Of a DNA stretch of 64,000 nucleotides, positions 17,019 through 26,222 are shown one piece after another. The translations under genes and the position numbers were made by a program. Source of the stretch: Cupriavidus respiraculi (GTDB lineage: Bacteria; Pseudomonadota; Gammaproteobacteria; Burkholderiales; Burkholderiaceae); contig NZ_CAJZAH010000001.1 in NCBI RefSeq assembly GCF_914271545.1, positions 186,001 through 250,000 of the forward strand. The letters run 5' to 3'. The notes under the pieces are model-generated. The model was not told where the DNA came from and searched no databases. It saw nothing but the letters and a program-made list of their open reading frames with translations. Position 1 is the stretch's first letter, and each line of letters opens with the position of its first letter.

Positions 17019-17891
17019 CTACGCGGCGAAGCGCTCGCGCAGCGCCTGGCTTGCGCCGCGCAGCAGGTTGTGGTCGAGCCCCACGGCGACGAAGGTGGCG
17101 CCCATGTCGAGGTATCGGCGCGCGTCCGCCTCGACCGGCGTCAGCGTGCCCACCGCCTTGCCGGCCTTGCGGGCCGCCTCGAAGATGCGCTGGATCTGCG
17201 CCTGCACATCGGGGTGGTTGGGGTTGCCCAGGTGGCCGTAGGCGGCGGCGAGGTCGGACGGGCCGATGAAGACGCCGTCCACGCCATCGACCGCGCAGAT
17301 GGCCTCGGCGGCGTCCACGCCCGGACGGCTTTCGATCTGCACCAGCACGCAGATGTTGTCGTTGATCTGCCTGAAGTAGTCCGGCACCGTGCCATAGCGG
17401 TTGCTGCGCTGTGCCATCGACACCCCGCGCGTTCCCTGGGGCGGGTAGCGGGTGGACAGCACCGCCTGGTGCGCCTGTTCGGCCGATTCGACGTACGGAA
17501 TCAGGAAGTTGTAGAAGCCGATATCGAGCAGGCGCTTCATCAATACCGGATCGTTCCACGGCGGCCGCACCACCGGTGCGCTGGCGCTGTCCTTGAGCGC
17601 CATCAACTGCGGCACGAAGCTGAGCACGTCGTTCGGCGCATGCTCGCCGTCGAGCAGCAGCCAGTCGAAGCCGGCCATGCCGACGATCTCGGTGGTGATG
17701 GGACTGCCCAGCGAGCACCAGCAGCCGATCACGCGCTTGTGGGCAAGCACATCGGCGCGGAAGCGGTTCGGCAGCGGCGACGGGAAGGCCGGGGTGGCCG
17801 CGACCGGCGCGATCGTCGAGGCGGCCGCGGCCCCCGGGGCGGAGGCGCTGGAAGGGCTCGAGGGGGTGGGGGGAGTGGAAGCAGTCGTCAT
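17019..17891 (-). CDS. HpcH/HpaI-family aldolase (2-dehydro-3-deoxyglucarate aldolase-like)
   Basis: A 290-residue class II aldolase that splits 2-keto-3-deoxy sugar acids to pyruvate and an aldehyde. Signatures are [27 protein letters not shown] with the metal-ligand Glu, and [14 protein letters not shown] with the metal-ligand Asp. These match GarL and related enzymes. An N-terminal stretch of about 40 residues rich in Pro, Ser, Thr and Ala precedes the fold and is absent from GarL. The start is supported by AAAGGAA upstream of the ATG. Together with the next gene it would convert 2-keto-3-deoxyglucarate to pyruvate plus glycerate. Confidence 0.92.
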   Translation of the reverse strand: MTTASTPPTPSSPSSASAPGAAAASTIAPVAATPAFPSPLPNRFRADVLAHKRVIGCWCSLGSPITTEIVGMAGFDWLLLDGEHAPNDVLSFVPQLMALKDSASAPVVRPPWNDPVLMKRLLDIGFYNFLIPYVESAEQAHQAVLSTRYPPQGTRGVSMAQRSNRYGTVPDYFRQINDNICVLVQIESRPGVDAAEAICAVDGVDGVFIGPSDLAAAYGHLGNPNHPDVQAQIQRIFEAARKAGKAVGTLTPVEADARRYLDMGATFVAVGLDHNLLRGASQALRERFAA

Positions 17892-17937
17892 GATCTTCGT
17901 TCCTTTCGCGCCGCGACGCGGGTGATGGGCCGTGTCC

Positions 17938-18309
17938 CTACCGGGCGGCCACGACTTTCTTGGCAAAGCTGGCGCGCTCCATCTCCACCACGTCGACCGT
18001 GACATCGACCGTGCCGCCGTCGGCGCCGGGCCGCACGGCTTCCGCGATGACCTCGCACACCGCATCGCCCAGTGCCTTGCGCACGGCCAGGTCGCGTCCG
18101 TCGAGAATGGACAGCGTGGCATGCACGAAGGCGCGCTCGCCGGGCTCCACGCCCACGCGATACGCATTCAGCGTGACGCAGCGCGACTTGATGGCGGGCT
18201 CCTGGAACTGGCCGGACGCCAGCAACGCGGCATTCGCCTCATCCAGCAATTCGTCGTGCGAGCGGGTCAGGCGAACGTTTTCGGTGATTTCGATGACTAG
18301 ATGGGGCAT
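17938..18309 (-). CDS. 5-carboxymethyl-2-hydroxymuconate isomerase-like tautomerase (HpaF-like)
   Basis: A 123-residue tautomerase-superfamily protein. It begins [12 protein letters not shown], giving the N-terminal catalytic Pro after Met removal, and has the family features [20 protein letters not shown] and [13 protein letters not shown]. HpaF-type enzymes isomerise a muconic intermediate in homoprotocatechuate breakdown. Neither that ring-cleavage pathway nor its other enzymes are visible here, so the real substrate may be a keto-enol intermediate of this cluster. It lies between the dehydrogenase and aldolase genes with gaps of about 45 bases. Confidence 0.9.
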   Translation of the reverse strand: MPHLVIEITENVRLTRSHDELLDEANAALLASGQFQEPAIKSRCVTLNAYRVGVEPGERAFVHATLSILDGRDLAVRKALGDAVCEVIAEAVRPGADGGTVDVTVDVVEMERASFAKKVVAAR

Positions 18310-18354
18310 GGGCGCAAGCTCTGGCAGGGCAATGGGTGAGGGCGCGGTGCGCTT

Positions 18355-19455
18355 TCAGGAGGGTTCGGCCAGCCGCGACAGCGGGCCCGGCGAGGTGCCG
18401 CGGCGTGCCTGCACGCGTTGGGCGGCATCGTCGAGCTGGGCCAGCGTGCCGCTGTCGACCGGAATCCATTCGGCGCGCCTGCGCCGCGATTCGCGCTCGG
18501 GGTCGCCGGGCACGCGGATGCCGTCGCAGCCCGGCTGCAGCTGCGACGAACGGATCCAGTCGACGAAGGCCTCGACCTCATGGCCGAACGACGTGCTCGC
18601 TCCCAGACGGGCGGGGTCGAAGACGATGGCCAGCATATTGTTCCAGACCGCGTGCTGATGGGTCAGCGTCTCGGGCCGGATGGTATGGCCGCCCGTCACG
18701 GCGGCGCCCAGCAGTTCGCACATCACGGCCAGCACATAGCCCTTGTGCTCGCCGAAGTTGCGCAGCGCGCCGACCGGCGCGCCACCGCCCGGCGGAAACA
18801 TCACGGCGGGGTCCTGCGTCGGCAATCCGGCCTCGTCGAGCAGGCAGCCCGGCGGCGTCGGCACGCCCTTGTTGTGGGCCACGCGCACCTTGCCCATCGC
18901 GATCGCGCTCGTGGCGAAGTCCAGCACGATCGGCGGCGCGTCGGGCACCGGCAGGCCGATGGTGAACGGGTTGGTGCCGTAGCGGGCCTGATAGCCGCCG
19001 TGCGGAGCCACGATGGGCTTGGACAGTACGTTGACGAAGTGGATGGAGATCATGCCGGCGGCGCAGGCCTGTTCGGCCCAATGCCCGACCCGGCCGAGAT
19101 GGTGGGCGGTGCGCAGGCCCATCACGCAGACGCCGTGCTCGCGCGCGCGTTCGATGGCCATGGCCATCGCTTCTTCGGTCACGGCCTGGCCCATGCCGCG
19201 ATTGCCCTCCAGGCTCAGCAGGCTGCCGGATTCCTGCGCCACGCTGACATGGCGGTTCAGCTGCAGCTCGTCGGCCAGCCAAGACAGCACGTACTTCGGG
19301 ATCATGCCCACGCCATGGGAATCGTGGCCGGTCAGGTTGGCGCCCACCAGATGCTCGGCGGTCAGCCGGGCCTCGCGCTCGTCGGAGCCTGCGGCCAGCC
19401 AGAGGTCCTGCACCCAGCGATGCAGGGCGGCGGTGGGAATGCGGTGTTCGCTCAT
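18355..19455 (-). CDS. Ldh-family (malate/L-lactate/ureidoglycolate type) NAD(P)-dependent 2-hydroxyacid dehydrogenase
   Basis: A 366-residue member of the type-2 malate/lactate/sulfolactate dehydrogenase family. Motifs are NLTGHDSHGVGMIPKYV with the catalytic His, GLRTAHHLGRVGHWAEQA, YGTNPFTIGLP and FGEHKGYVLAVMCELL. These enzymes oxidise or reduce 2-hydroxy acids. In this cluster it could oxidise a hydroxy acid to the keto acid used by the aldolase. It follows the Bug receptor in the presumed transcript. The start is the Met before RIPTAALHRW; the frame stays open upstream through a low-complexity, 9-base-repeat region without homology. Confidence 0.91.
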   Translation of the reverse strand: MSEHRIPTAALHRWVQDLWLAAGSDEREARLTAEHLVGANLTGHDSHGVGMIPKYVLSWLADELQLNRHVSVAQESGSLLSLEGNRGMGQAVTEEAMAMAIERAREHGVCVMGLRTAHHLGRVGHWAEQACAAGMISIHFVNVLSKPIVAPHGGYQARYGTNPFTIGLPVPDAPPIVLDFATSAIAMGKVRVAHNKGVPTPPGCLLDEAGLPTQDPAVMFPPGGGAPVGALRNFGEHKGYVLAVMCELLGAAVTGGHTIRPETLTHQHAVWNNMLAIVFDPARLGASTSFGHEVEAFVDWIRSSQLQPGCDGIRVPGDPERESRRRRAEWIPVDSGTLAQLDDAAQRVQARRGTSPGPLSRLAEPS

Positions 19456-19590
19456 CGGTATCTTGTCTTGTCCCGCGGGCGCGGCCGGCGCCGAAAGAGA
19501 GCGGCCGGCCGGCGCGCTTGGTCTGGAAATGGAAGCATCGGGTCTGGGAACGTCGGCGTCGCCAACAGCGCCAGGCCCATTGCATCCAGT

Positions 19591-19626
19591 GGAATCGTCG
19601 GAATCGTCGTAATCGTCGGAATCGAT
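19591..19626. repeat. 9-bp tandem repeat, four units
   Basis: Units GGAATCGTC, GGAATCGTC, GTAATCGTC, GGAATCGAT follow one another without gaps, and a fifth diverged unit may follow. The array sits in the noncoding gap between the dehydrogenase start and the Bug receptor stop. Confidence 0.7.
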
Positions 19627-19753
19627 GCCATCGATGGCCGGAACCGCCATCATAAGCCTGTGGCGGCACATCGGCGCCAGATTCAGAAGGGACGGCCAGC
19701 CGGGGCGAGCCATGCGCCGGGCGCAAGGCCGCCGACAGCGTCGTCCGGGCCGC

Positions 19754-20794
19754 TTATTCGAGCTTGATGCCCGCCGCCTTCACGAGATTCGCCCACTTCG
19801 CCACCTCGGACTTCTGGAACGTGCCCAGTTCCGCCGGACCGGCGCCCGAAGGCTCGACGCCCATGCCGGCAAGGCGGGCCTGCATGTCCGGCTCGCGAAT
19901 GATCTTGCCGATCTCGTCGGCGAGCCGGTTGACGACGGGCATCGGGGTACCGGCCGGGGCGAAGATGGCCTGCCAGGAGACGATCTCGTAGCCCTTCAGG
20001 CCGGCCTCGGACATGGTCGGCACGTCGGGCAGTTCCTTGGCGCGGCGCGGGCCGGTAGTGGCCAGCGCGCGGAACTTGCCGGACTGGATCAGCGGCATGG
20101 CGGCCAGGCTGTTCTCGAACACCATGTTGACCTGCTGGCCCAGCAGCGCCTGCACGGCCTGGCTGCTGCCCTTGAACGGCACGTGCAGCAGCTTGAGGTC
20201 GGCCATGTTGGCGAACAGCTCGGCGGACAGATGCTGGGAGGTGCCGTTGCCCGAGGAGCCGAAGCTGACGCTGCCGGGCTTGGCCTTGGCCGCCGCGATC
20301 ACGTCGGCCACGGTCTTCCACGGGCTGTCGCTGTTGACGACCAGTACGTTGGGCAGGGTGCCGATCAGCGCGACCGGCTGGAATTGCTTGACCGGGTCGT
20401 ACGGCATCTTCGGATACAGGCTCACATTGATCGCATGCGAGCTGATGGTGCCGCCGAGCAGCGTATAGCCGTCGGCGGGCGCCTTGGCGACATAGTCCGA
20501 GCCGATATTGCCGCCGGCGCCGGGGCGGTTTTCGATCACCACGGTCTGGCCGATGCGCGGAGACAGCTTCTGACCGATCAGGCGGCCCAGCACGTCCGTG
20601 GTGCCGCCCGCGGCGAAGGGAACGACATAGGTGATCGGACGGGACGGCCAGGTGTCCTGCGCGGACGCCGCGGGCACCGCGAGCAACGGCAGGGCCGTGG
20701 CGACGGACACCGTGGCAAGCGCGCGGCGCCACGGCGACGTGCGCGGGCGGGAAGATGACGGCAGCGGCGGCGTAGGCCGCGAGGTATTCGGCAT
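19754..20794 (-). CDS. Bug-family (TctC) solute-binding receptor
   Basis: A 346-residue periplasmic receptor. A signal sequence ends near AASAQ (about residue 45). The mature protein begins WPSRPITYVVPFAAGGTTDV and has VVIENRPGAGGNIGSDYVAK, KLLHVPFKGSSQAV and LPDVPTMSEAGLKGYE, all Bug hallmarks. It heads the minus-strand catabolic cluster, so it probably captures the carboxylic acid degraded by the downstream enzymes. No TctA/TctB membrane subunits are present nearby, so it either uses a distant permease or acts in sensing. The start Met is followed by a rather long, Ser/Pro-rich n-region (about 22 residues), so a slightly later start is possible. Confidence 0.93.
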   Translation of the reverse strand: MPNTSRPTPPLPSSSRPRTSPWRRALATVSVATALPLLAVPAASAQDTWPSRPITYVVPFAAGGTTDVLGRLIGQKLSPRIGQTVVIENRPGAGGNIGSDYVAKAPADGYTLLGGTISSHAINVSLYPKMPYDPVKQFQPVALIGTLPNVLVVNSDSPWKTVADVIAAAKAKPGSVSFGSSGNGTSQHLSAELFANMADLKLLHVPFKGSSQAVQALLGQQVNMVFENSLAAMPLIQSGKFRALATTGPRRAKELPDVPTMSEAGLKGYEIVSWQAIFAPAGTPMPVVNRLADEIGKIIREPDMQARLAGMGVEPSGAGPAELGTFQKSEVAKWANLVKAAGIKLE

Positions 20795-21067
20795 GGTGAC
20801 TGTCTCCTGTCTTTATTGTCGTCAGGCCGCCGGTCTTGCGCCGCGATGCGGCGGTGCGGCGGCCTTGCAGCAATCTACACGCCCGCAGGCGCGCGAGGTT
20901 TGCGCAGAACGCATAGCAGAAATGCGCGGCCCGCCCGGCGCGCACTCCCAGCCGCCGCAACAATCTGGGTCGTGCCCCGCGGCCCATGCCGCGGCCGTCG
21001 GACGCGACCGGCGCCCGGCCATGCCCGCTGGTCGCTCCGAACCGCCTTCTTTCAGAGAGTGTTTGCC

Positions 21068-22750
21068 ATGACGCAGCCGTCCACCGCCACCCAATCCTCC
21101 CCGCCGTCGCGCTCCGGCGGCCGCATCCTCGTCGATGCCCTGCGCGTGCACGGCGCGGATCGCGTGTATTGCGTGCCGGGAGAGAGCTTCCTGGACGTCC
21201 TCGACGCGCTGCACGATCAGCCCGCCGTGGACCTGGTGGTGTGCAAGCACGAGGGCGCCGCGGCCAATATGGCGGAAGCCGACGGCAAGCTGACCGGCCG
21301 TCCCGGCATCTGCTTCGTCACGCGCGGGCCGGGCGCCACGCACGCCAGCATCGGCGTGCATATCGCCGCGCAGGACTCCACGCCGATGATCCTGTTCATC
21401 GGGCAGATCGCACGCGGACACAAGGGCCGCGAGGCGTTCCAGGAGGTGGACTACGTGGCGATGTTCGGCTCGATGGCCAAGTGGGTGGCGGAGATCGACG
21501 ACCCCGCCCGGATTCCGGAGTTCGTGGCCCGTGCCTATCAGGTGGCCACCTCCGGCCGTCCGGGCCCGGTCGTGCTGTCGCTACCGGAGGATGTGCTGGA
21601 CAACGAGGCCATCTGCGCGGATACGGCGGCGTATCGCCCGGTTGCCGCGGCGCCACAGGCGGCCGATGCCCGCACGCTGGCGGACATGCTGGCCAGGGCC
21701 GAGCGTCCGCTGGTGATCGCCGGCGGCGCGAACTGGACGCAGGCCGATGCCGGCAATTTCGCCAGCTTCGTGCGGGCCTGGGACCTGCCGGTGGCCTGCG
21801 CCTTCCGCCGTCAGGATGTGCTCGACAACCGCGACCCCCACTATATCGGCCACCTGAGCCTGGGCGTCAGTCCCAGGCTGGCGGAACGGGTGCGCGGCGC
21901 GGACCTGATCGTCGCGGTCGGCACCCGGCTCGGCGATATCGCCACGGATGGCTACACCCTGCTGGAGGCGCCGCGCCCCCGGCAGCGGCTGGTGCATGTG
22001 CACGCCGATGCCGCGGAACTGGGCCGGGTCTACCAGCCCGACCTCGCCATCCAGGCCGCCACCGCGCCGGCTGCCGCCATGCTGGCGGCACTGCAGGCGC
22101 CCGCCGATGTCCCGTGGCGGGCATGGACTCGCGAAGCGCGCGCGGACCACGAAGCGTTCGTGAAGCCGGCCGCGCCGCATGCGGAACTGACGGGCGTCGA
22201 CATGACCGCAGCCGTCTCGCACCTGAACGCCGTGCTGCCGGACGACGCCATCCTGTCGAACGGCGCCGGCAACTACACCGTGTGGCTGCATCGCTATTAC
22301 GCCTATCGCCAGCCGCGTACCGAACTGGCGCCCACCTGCGGCGCCATGGGCTACGGCCTGCCCGCGGCAATCGCGGCCAAGCTGCGCCATCCGGAGCGCA
22401 ACGTGGTCTGCTTCGCGGGCGACGGCTGCTTCCTGATGTATCCGCAGGAACTCGCGACCGCGGCGGCCGTGGGCGCGAACATCATCGTCGTGCTGGTCAA
22501 CAACGGCATGTACGGCACGATCCGGATGCACCAGGAGAAGCGCTATCCCGGCCGGATCAGCGGCACGGACATCCGCAATCCGGACTTCGTCGCCCTGGCG
22601 CAGTCGTGCGGCGCGTGGGCCGAGCGGGTGACCGACGCGGAAGCGTTCCCGGCTGCCTTCGCCCGCGCTCAGGCGGCGGGCCGGCCCGCGGTGCTGGAGC
22701 TGTGTACCGATCCCAAGCAGATCACGCCGGCGATGCGGGTTGCCGGGTGA
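21068..22750 (+). CDS. Thiamine-diphosphate-dependent acetolactate-synthase-like enzyme
   Basis: A 560-residue enzyme with the three-domain plan of the acetolactate synthase/benzoylformate decarboxylase superfamily. The N-terminal PYR domain has the catalytic Glu in VVCKHEGAAANMAEADGK. The central domain contains ADLIVAVGTRLGDI. The C-terminal PP domain carries GDGCFLMYPQELATAA and IIVVLVNNGMYG. Retention of the PYR Glu argues against glyoxylate carboligase, which lacks it. It is divergent from the Bug-led operon and likely belongs to the same pathway, acting on a 2-keto acid. The product cannot be named. The start is the Met before the PYR domain; upstream codons lack homology. Confidence 0.9.
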   Translation: MTQPSTATQSSPPSRSGGRILVDALRVHGADRVYCVPGESFLDVLDALHDQPAVDLVVCKHEGAAANMAEADGKLTGRPGICFVTRGPGATHASIGVHIAAQDSTPMILFIGQIARGHKGREAFQEVDYVAMFGSMAKWVAEIDDPARIPEFVARAYQVATSGRPGPVVLSLPEDVLDNEAICADTAAYRPVAAAPQAADARTLADMLARAERPLVIAGGANWTQADAGNFASFVRAWDLPVACAFRRQDVLDNRDPHYIGHLSLGVSPRLAERVRGADLIVAVGTRLGDIATDGYTLLEAPRPRQRLVHVHADAAELGRVYQPDLAIQAATAPAAAMLAALQAPADVPWRAWTREARADHEAFVKPAAPHAELTGVDMTAAVSHLNAVLPDDAILSNGAGNYTVWLHRYYAYRQPRTELAPTCGAMGYGLPAAIAAKLRHPERNVVCFAGDGCFLMYPQELATAAAVGANIIVVLVNNGMYGTIRMHQEKRYPGRISGTDIRNPDFVALAQSCGAWAERVTDAEAFPAAFARAQAAGRPAVLELCTDPKQITPAMRVAG

Positions 22751-22784
22751 GCTTGCCATCGCGGCGGCGAGCGGGGGGCCGCTA

Positions 22785-25253
22785 TCAGACGCTGGCGTGG
22801 CGCGGATCATAGGTGCGCCGCGGCACGAGGTGGACGAGGCGGCTGAACTTGTCGTGCTTCGGCGACGCGCCGCCGTAGCCGTCGATGGACAAGGAGCGCC
22901 GATACAGCGTCTGGACGTAGGCGTCCTGTTCCTCCTGTGTCAACGGTCCCGACTCGCGCCGGATGTCGCCGCCTTGCGGCAGGTTCTGCCGGATTGCCCT
23001 GGTAAACGCCGACCGCACCGACGTCGCGCGCTGCCGCTTCGTCTCGAGCTCGGCCGAGACGTCGGTGGACCATTTGTCCAGCGAGGGGCCTTCGGCAGCG
23101 CAACCGTACCATCCCAGCAAGCGCTCGATCATCGTCGCCTGGAGCGCCGTGCCCCATCGATCGAAATCCATCCTGGGCGCCTTGCCCGCCCCGCCATGCT
23201 CGTTCCAGAAGCCGGCCAGCGCCTGGGCGCGTTGTCGCGGTGGCGTGTTCTCCCGCAGCGCGCGGATCAGTTCTTGCGTGGCTGGCTGGGCGCGCAGTTC
23301 CGCCAGCCGTCTTGCGACAAATGGCGCCAGCACGTCGATCACATGACCGGACGTTTCGGCATCGACCGCGGCGAGGGCTTCGTTCAGGGCAGGCAGGTAG
23401 TCGCGCACCCCGGTCAGGAAATGTTTGCGCGTATCCGTCAGCGGAGCGAAGCGCGCCAGGGTCCGCTCGAGCTGCTCCGTTCGCCGGATCACGCCGGTCA
23501 CGCGCCTGGCCGCATCCTCGCAATGGCCGTGAACGGCGTATCTCGTGCGGGGGTCGGGCAGGCTGAGACCGGCGTTCGACGGGTGCTGGGGCGTGTCGCC
23601 ATACGATTCCAGGTCCATGCCGATATTCCAGGCGATTGCGCGCAGCGGTGACACGGGAGCCGGTTGGCCCGGCCATTGCCCGGTGTGGTACACGCGGCTG
23701 AACGTATGCCAGGTGAATAGCGCGGAGCTGAGAAACCACGCGTTCAGTTCGCGGACCTGCTCCGTGTAGAAACGATTGCGGCTGACTCCCGCCTGCGTGA
23801 ACAGGCCCGATAGCAGCGATCCGTTGGCGACTCCGTGCGAGTACAAGATCTCGCCGTCACGGCTGAACGAGACCACCTTCAGGTGTTTGAGGAAACCTCG
23901 CTCGATCATGTCCTGGAAGGTCTTGCAGTCTTGCGGGGACTTGGCGAGCAACGCGTTGAGCCGGTACAGGCTGGCAGCCTGCAGTTCGTCCATGCCGATA
24001 TCCATGCCGGCCATGGGATGGGCGGTCACGGGAGGCGACAGTTCCCATTGGTTTCGCTTGGCCTGGAAATAGCTGAGAAACTCGCACTCATGGTTTCCGA
24101 GGATGCATTCGTAATCCATGCCCCATGCGTCCATGCTCGCGAGGATGGTGGCCATGAACATGTCGTTGCCGCAACGGTCGGCGAGGATATCGCCGATCAG
24201 CGTGAGCCGTCTTTCCCTGGCGTTGTCCGCGGGTTCGATGGCCTTGGCCAGATTGACCGCGAACCGCTTCCAGTCGTTGTCCGGCGCATCGGTATCCAGG
24301 CTCGCCAGCTGCGCGCACACGGCATTCCAGGCGTCGGCATCGTTGACGGTGGCAAAGCCCAGCGATACCAGGGAATGGAGCAGGAGCCGGCCGTTGCCGT
24401 GCAGGTCGCCGAGCACGGCGTCGGCGGTCATATCAATATGCCGCTGCAGTGTGGGCATCTCGCCGAGGCAATAGTCCACCTGCGCCAGCGACATCGCGTT
24501 CGTGCGCGTGGCGGGGTGGGCGTGTTCCGTCGACACGCGCGTCCAGCGGTCGATGCACTGCTCCATGCCCAGCTCCCGCACGATGGCATTGCACTCGCCG
24601 GGCCCCATGCCTGCGCGTTGGCAAGCCTGCAGCCGCACCCGCAGCAAGTCCCTGATCGGCCGCAGCGTCTTGCGCGCGGCTTCCTGCGCCACGGCGCTCG
24701 GCTGGTGGATGAACTGCTCGCGCAGCGCGGGCAGGATGCCGCGCAGGCGGTGCGAGAACTCCTCGACGATCTTGTCATGCAGCTTCGCGATCTGGCGCGG
24801 GCAAGGGACCGCTTTGCCCGCGCCGTCGGCCACTGGCTGTAAGGGCCCAGCCGATCCATCGATGGGAGCGGCCTGCAACCGGGCGAGCGCCCGCTCTTGC
24901 CCGGTGATGTACATGAGGGAATGCTGCTGCAGGCGGTTGAGCGCGAACCGGTATGCCTGCCTGTCGGCCGCGGACAGGGTGGTTCGCTTGCGCATGCTCA
25001 GGCCGATCAGGCTCAGCAGGATGGCGCGAAAGCGCTGGCCGATGCCGAGTGTTTTCCAGTCCAACCGTTTCAGATAGATCTTCTCGTCGTCCTTTCCCAA
25101 CCGCTTGACGACGAAGGCGACAGGGCAATCGTTCACGACATAGGCGGCCTCGGGGCTTGCATGCTTGCCGGCAGGCCCACCGGCGCTGTCGAGCTCGTGA
25201 GAGCCGATCGACTTCATCAGCGTTTTGACATCGGCATACACGTGCCTGGGCAT
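22785..25253 (-). CDS. Large protein with PPP-type metallophosphoesterase core, effector-like architecture
   Basis: An 822-residue protein without a close named relative that I can recognise. Residues about 278-580 hold a complete set of phosphoprotein-phosphatase (PPP) signatures in order: GDLHGN (282-287), GDILADRCGND (354-364, a variant of GDxxDRG), GNHE (386-389), YSHG (H473) and VHGH (574-577). These are the two-metal ligands of Ser/Thr or Tyr phosphatases. The flanks, 1-277 and 581-822, look alpha-helical. No signal peptide or membrane helix is seen. A PPP core inside long helical arms recalls the Legionella effectors WipA/WipB; that likeness is inference. G+C is locally low (29 of 60 at 24061-24120). 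It stands alone, convergent with the ThDP-enzyme gene. Confidence 0.82.
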   Translation of the reverse strand: MPRHVYADVKTLMKSIGSHELDSAGGPAGKHASPEAAYVVNDCPVAFVVKRLGKDDEKIYLKRLDWKTLGIGQRFRAILLSLIGLSMRKRTTLSAADRQAYRFALNRLQQHSLMYITGQERALARLQAAPIDGSAGPLQPVADGAGKAVPCPRQIAKLHDKIVEEFSHRLRGILPALREQFIHQPSAVAQEAARKTLRPIRDLLRVRLQACQRAGMGPGECNAIVRELGMEQCIDRWTRVSTEHAHPATRTNAMSLAQVDYCLGEMPTLQRHIDMTADAVLGDLHGNGRLLLHSLVSLGFATVNDADAWNAVCAQLASLDTDAPDNDWKRFAVNLAKAIEPADNARERRLTLIGDILADRCGNDMFMATILASMDAWGMDYECILGNHECEFLSYFQAKRNQWELSPPVTAHPMAGMDIGMDELQAASLYRLNALLAKSPQDCKTFQDMIERGFLKHLKVVSFSRDGEILYSHGVANGSLLSGLFTQAGVSRNRFYTEQVRELNAWFLSSALFTWHTFSRVYHTGQWPGQPAPVSPLRAIAWNIGMDLESYGDTPQHPSNAGLSLPDPRTRYAVHGHCEDAARRVTGVIRRTEQLERTLARFAPLTDTRKHFLTGVRDYLPALNEALAAVDAETSGHVIDVLAPFVARRLAELRAQPATQELIRALRENTPPRQRAQALAGFWNEHGGAGKAPRMDFDRWGTALQATMIERLLGWYGCAAEGPSLDKWSTDVSAELETKRQRATSVRSAFTRAIRQNLPQGGDIRRESGPLTQEEQDAYVQTLYRRSLSIDGYGGASPKHDKFSRLVHLVPRRTYDPRHASV

Positions 25254-25322
25254 GGTCGGACTCCGTGGTTGTTGAAGGAGTCGCGAGTCTGGAGCGGGGG
25301 TAGTGCGGTCGCTTGCAGATAT

Positions 25323-25336
25323 GGAACCGATGTTCC
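25323..25336. promoter_or_regulatory. Short dyad upstream of the phosphatase-like gene
   Basis: GGAAC-CGAT-GTTCC is a perfect 5-bp inverted repeat about 70 bases upstream of the phosphatase-like gene's ATG, inside its 127-base noncoding leader. It could be an operator. The arms are short, so chance is possible. Confidence 0.3.
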
Positions 25337-25380
25337 GATTTGAAACGTGGGCGCGTGCAACCGTGCGCCGTGGCGGCGCG

Positions 25381-26208
25381 TCAGCGTCCGCGCGATGCGC
25401 CCAGCGCCTTGCCGATGCGTTCCACCGCGGCGATCATCCGCGGCCGCACCGTGTCGAGCAGATGCTGCGGCGGCACGACCGCGTTGGGGCCGCTGCAGCT
25501 CAATGTCATGGGAGGCAGCGTGGGTCCGGGAAAGAACGCGGCGGCGATCGAGTTGATATGCGGCAGCCATTCGCCGAAGGACGTGGTGCAGCCCAGCGTG
25601 GCCAGCTCTTCGCCGCTCTTGCGCAGGATCGCGTCGGCGCTGTCGGCCGATACCCCTTCATGCGTGCGGAATGCCATCAGCGCCTGCGCGCGGTCGTCGC
25701 CGCCCAGCGCATGCAGATAGGCGCGGCCCGCCGCGGTGGTCAGCCCGGAGATGCGGGTGCCCACGCTGACGCGCAGCGTGAGATACGACTCGGACTGGCA
25801 ATTCTCGAAGATCAGCATCTGCCCGCGATCGCGCACGATCAGCGAGGCAACGCCTTGAGACAGGTCCGCCAGTTCCCGCATGTGCGGGCGCGCGACTTCC
25901 AGCACGTCGGCGCCCGGCTGGGCCACCGGCGCCAGCGCGAATGCCGAACTGCCGAGCCGGTACTTGCCCGCGAGCGGATCGAGGCGCAGGTAGCCCAGTT
26001 CGGTCAGCGTATGCGTGAGCCGCGAGACCGTGGACTTCGGCAGCCCGCAGCGCTGCGCCAGTTCGGCGTTGCCGATCAGCGCCTCGAACGAGCGGAAGCA
26101 GGCGAGCACGTCGAGGCCGCGCGCCAGCGCGGTCACGAAGTGGCGGTCTTCCTTGTGGCGCGGCGCGTCGTCGTCGGCGTTCGCGGGGGCCTTGCTGAGG
26201 GCGTCCAT
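25381..26208 (-). CDS. IclR-family transcriptional regulator
   Basis: A 275-residue IclR-type regulator. The N-terminal winged helix-turn-helix is near residues 24-85 (HFVTALARGLDVLACFRSFE, GLPKSTVSRLTHTLTELGYL). The IclR effector domain follows (ELADLSQGVASLIVRDRGQM to the C-terminus). It begins 14 bases after the acyl-CoA ligase stop, so it is probably cotranscribed with that ligase and controls its expression in response to an aromatic or aliphatic acid; this is inferred. The reading frame happens to stay open upstream, but the protein homology starts at this Met. Confidence 0.92.
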   Translation of the reverse strand: MDALSKAPANADDDAPRHKEDRHFVTALARGLDVLACFRSFEALIGNAELAQRCGLPKSTVSRLTHTLTELGYLRLDPLAGKYRLGSSAFALAPVAQPGADVLEVARPHMRELADLSQGVASLIVRDRGQMLIFENCQSESYLTLRVSVGTRISGLTTAAGRAYLHALGGDDRAQALMAFRTHEGVSADSADAILRKSGEELATLGCTTSFGEWLPHINSIAAAFFPGPTLPPMTLSCSGPNAVVPPQHLLDTVRPRMIAAVERIGKALGASRGR

Positions 26209-26222
26209 CGGTCGGCCTGGCC

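Noticed and set aside
21068-22750. Glyoxylate carboligase as identity of the ThDP enzyme
   Set aside because: It would fit the GlxR-like neighbour, but the PYR-domain Glu (CKHEGAAA) is present, whereas glyoxylate carboligase lacks it.
25254-25380. A TTCG-N16-TTCG type III secretion (hrpII) promoter box before the phosphatase-like gene
   Set aside because: I found no TTCG pair on the coding strand of this leader, so there is no promoter evidence for effector status.
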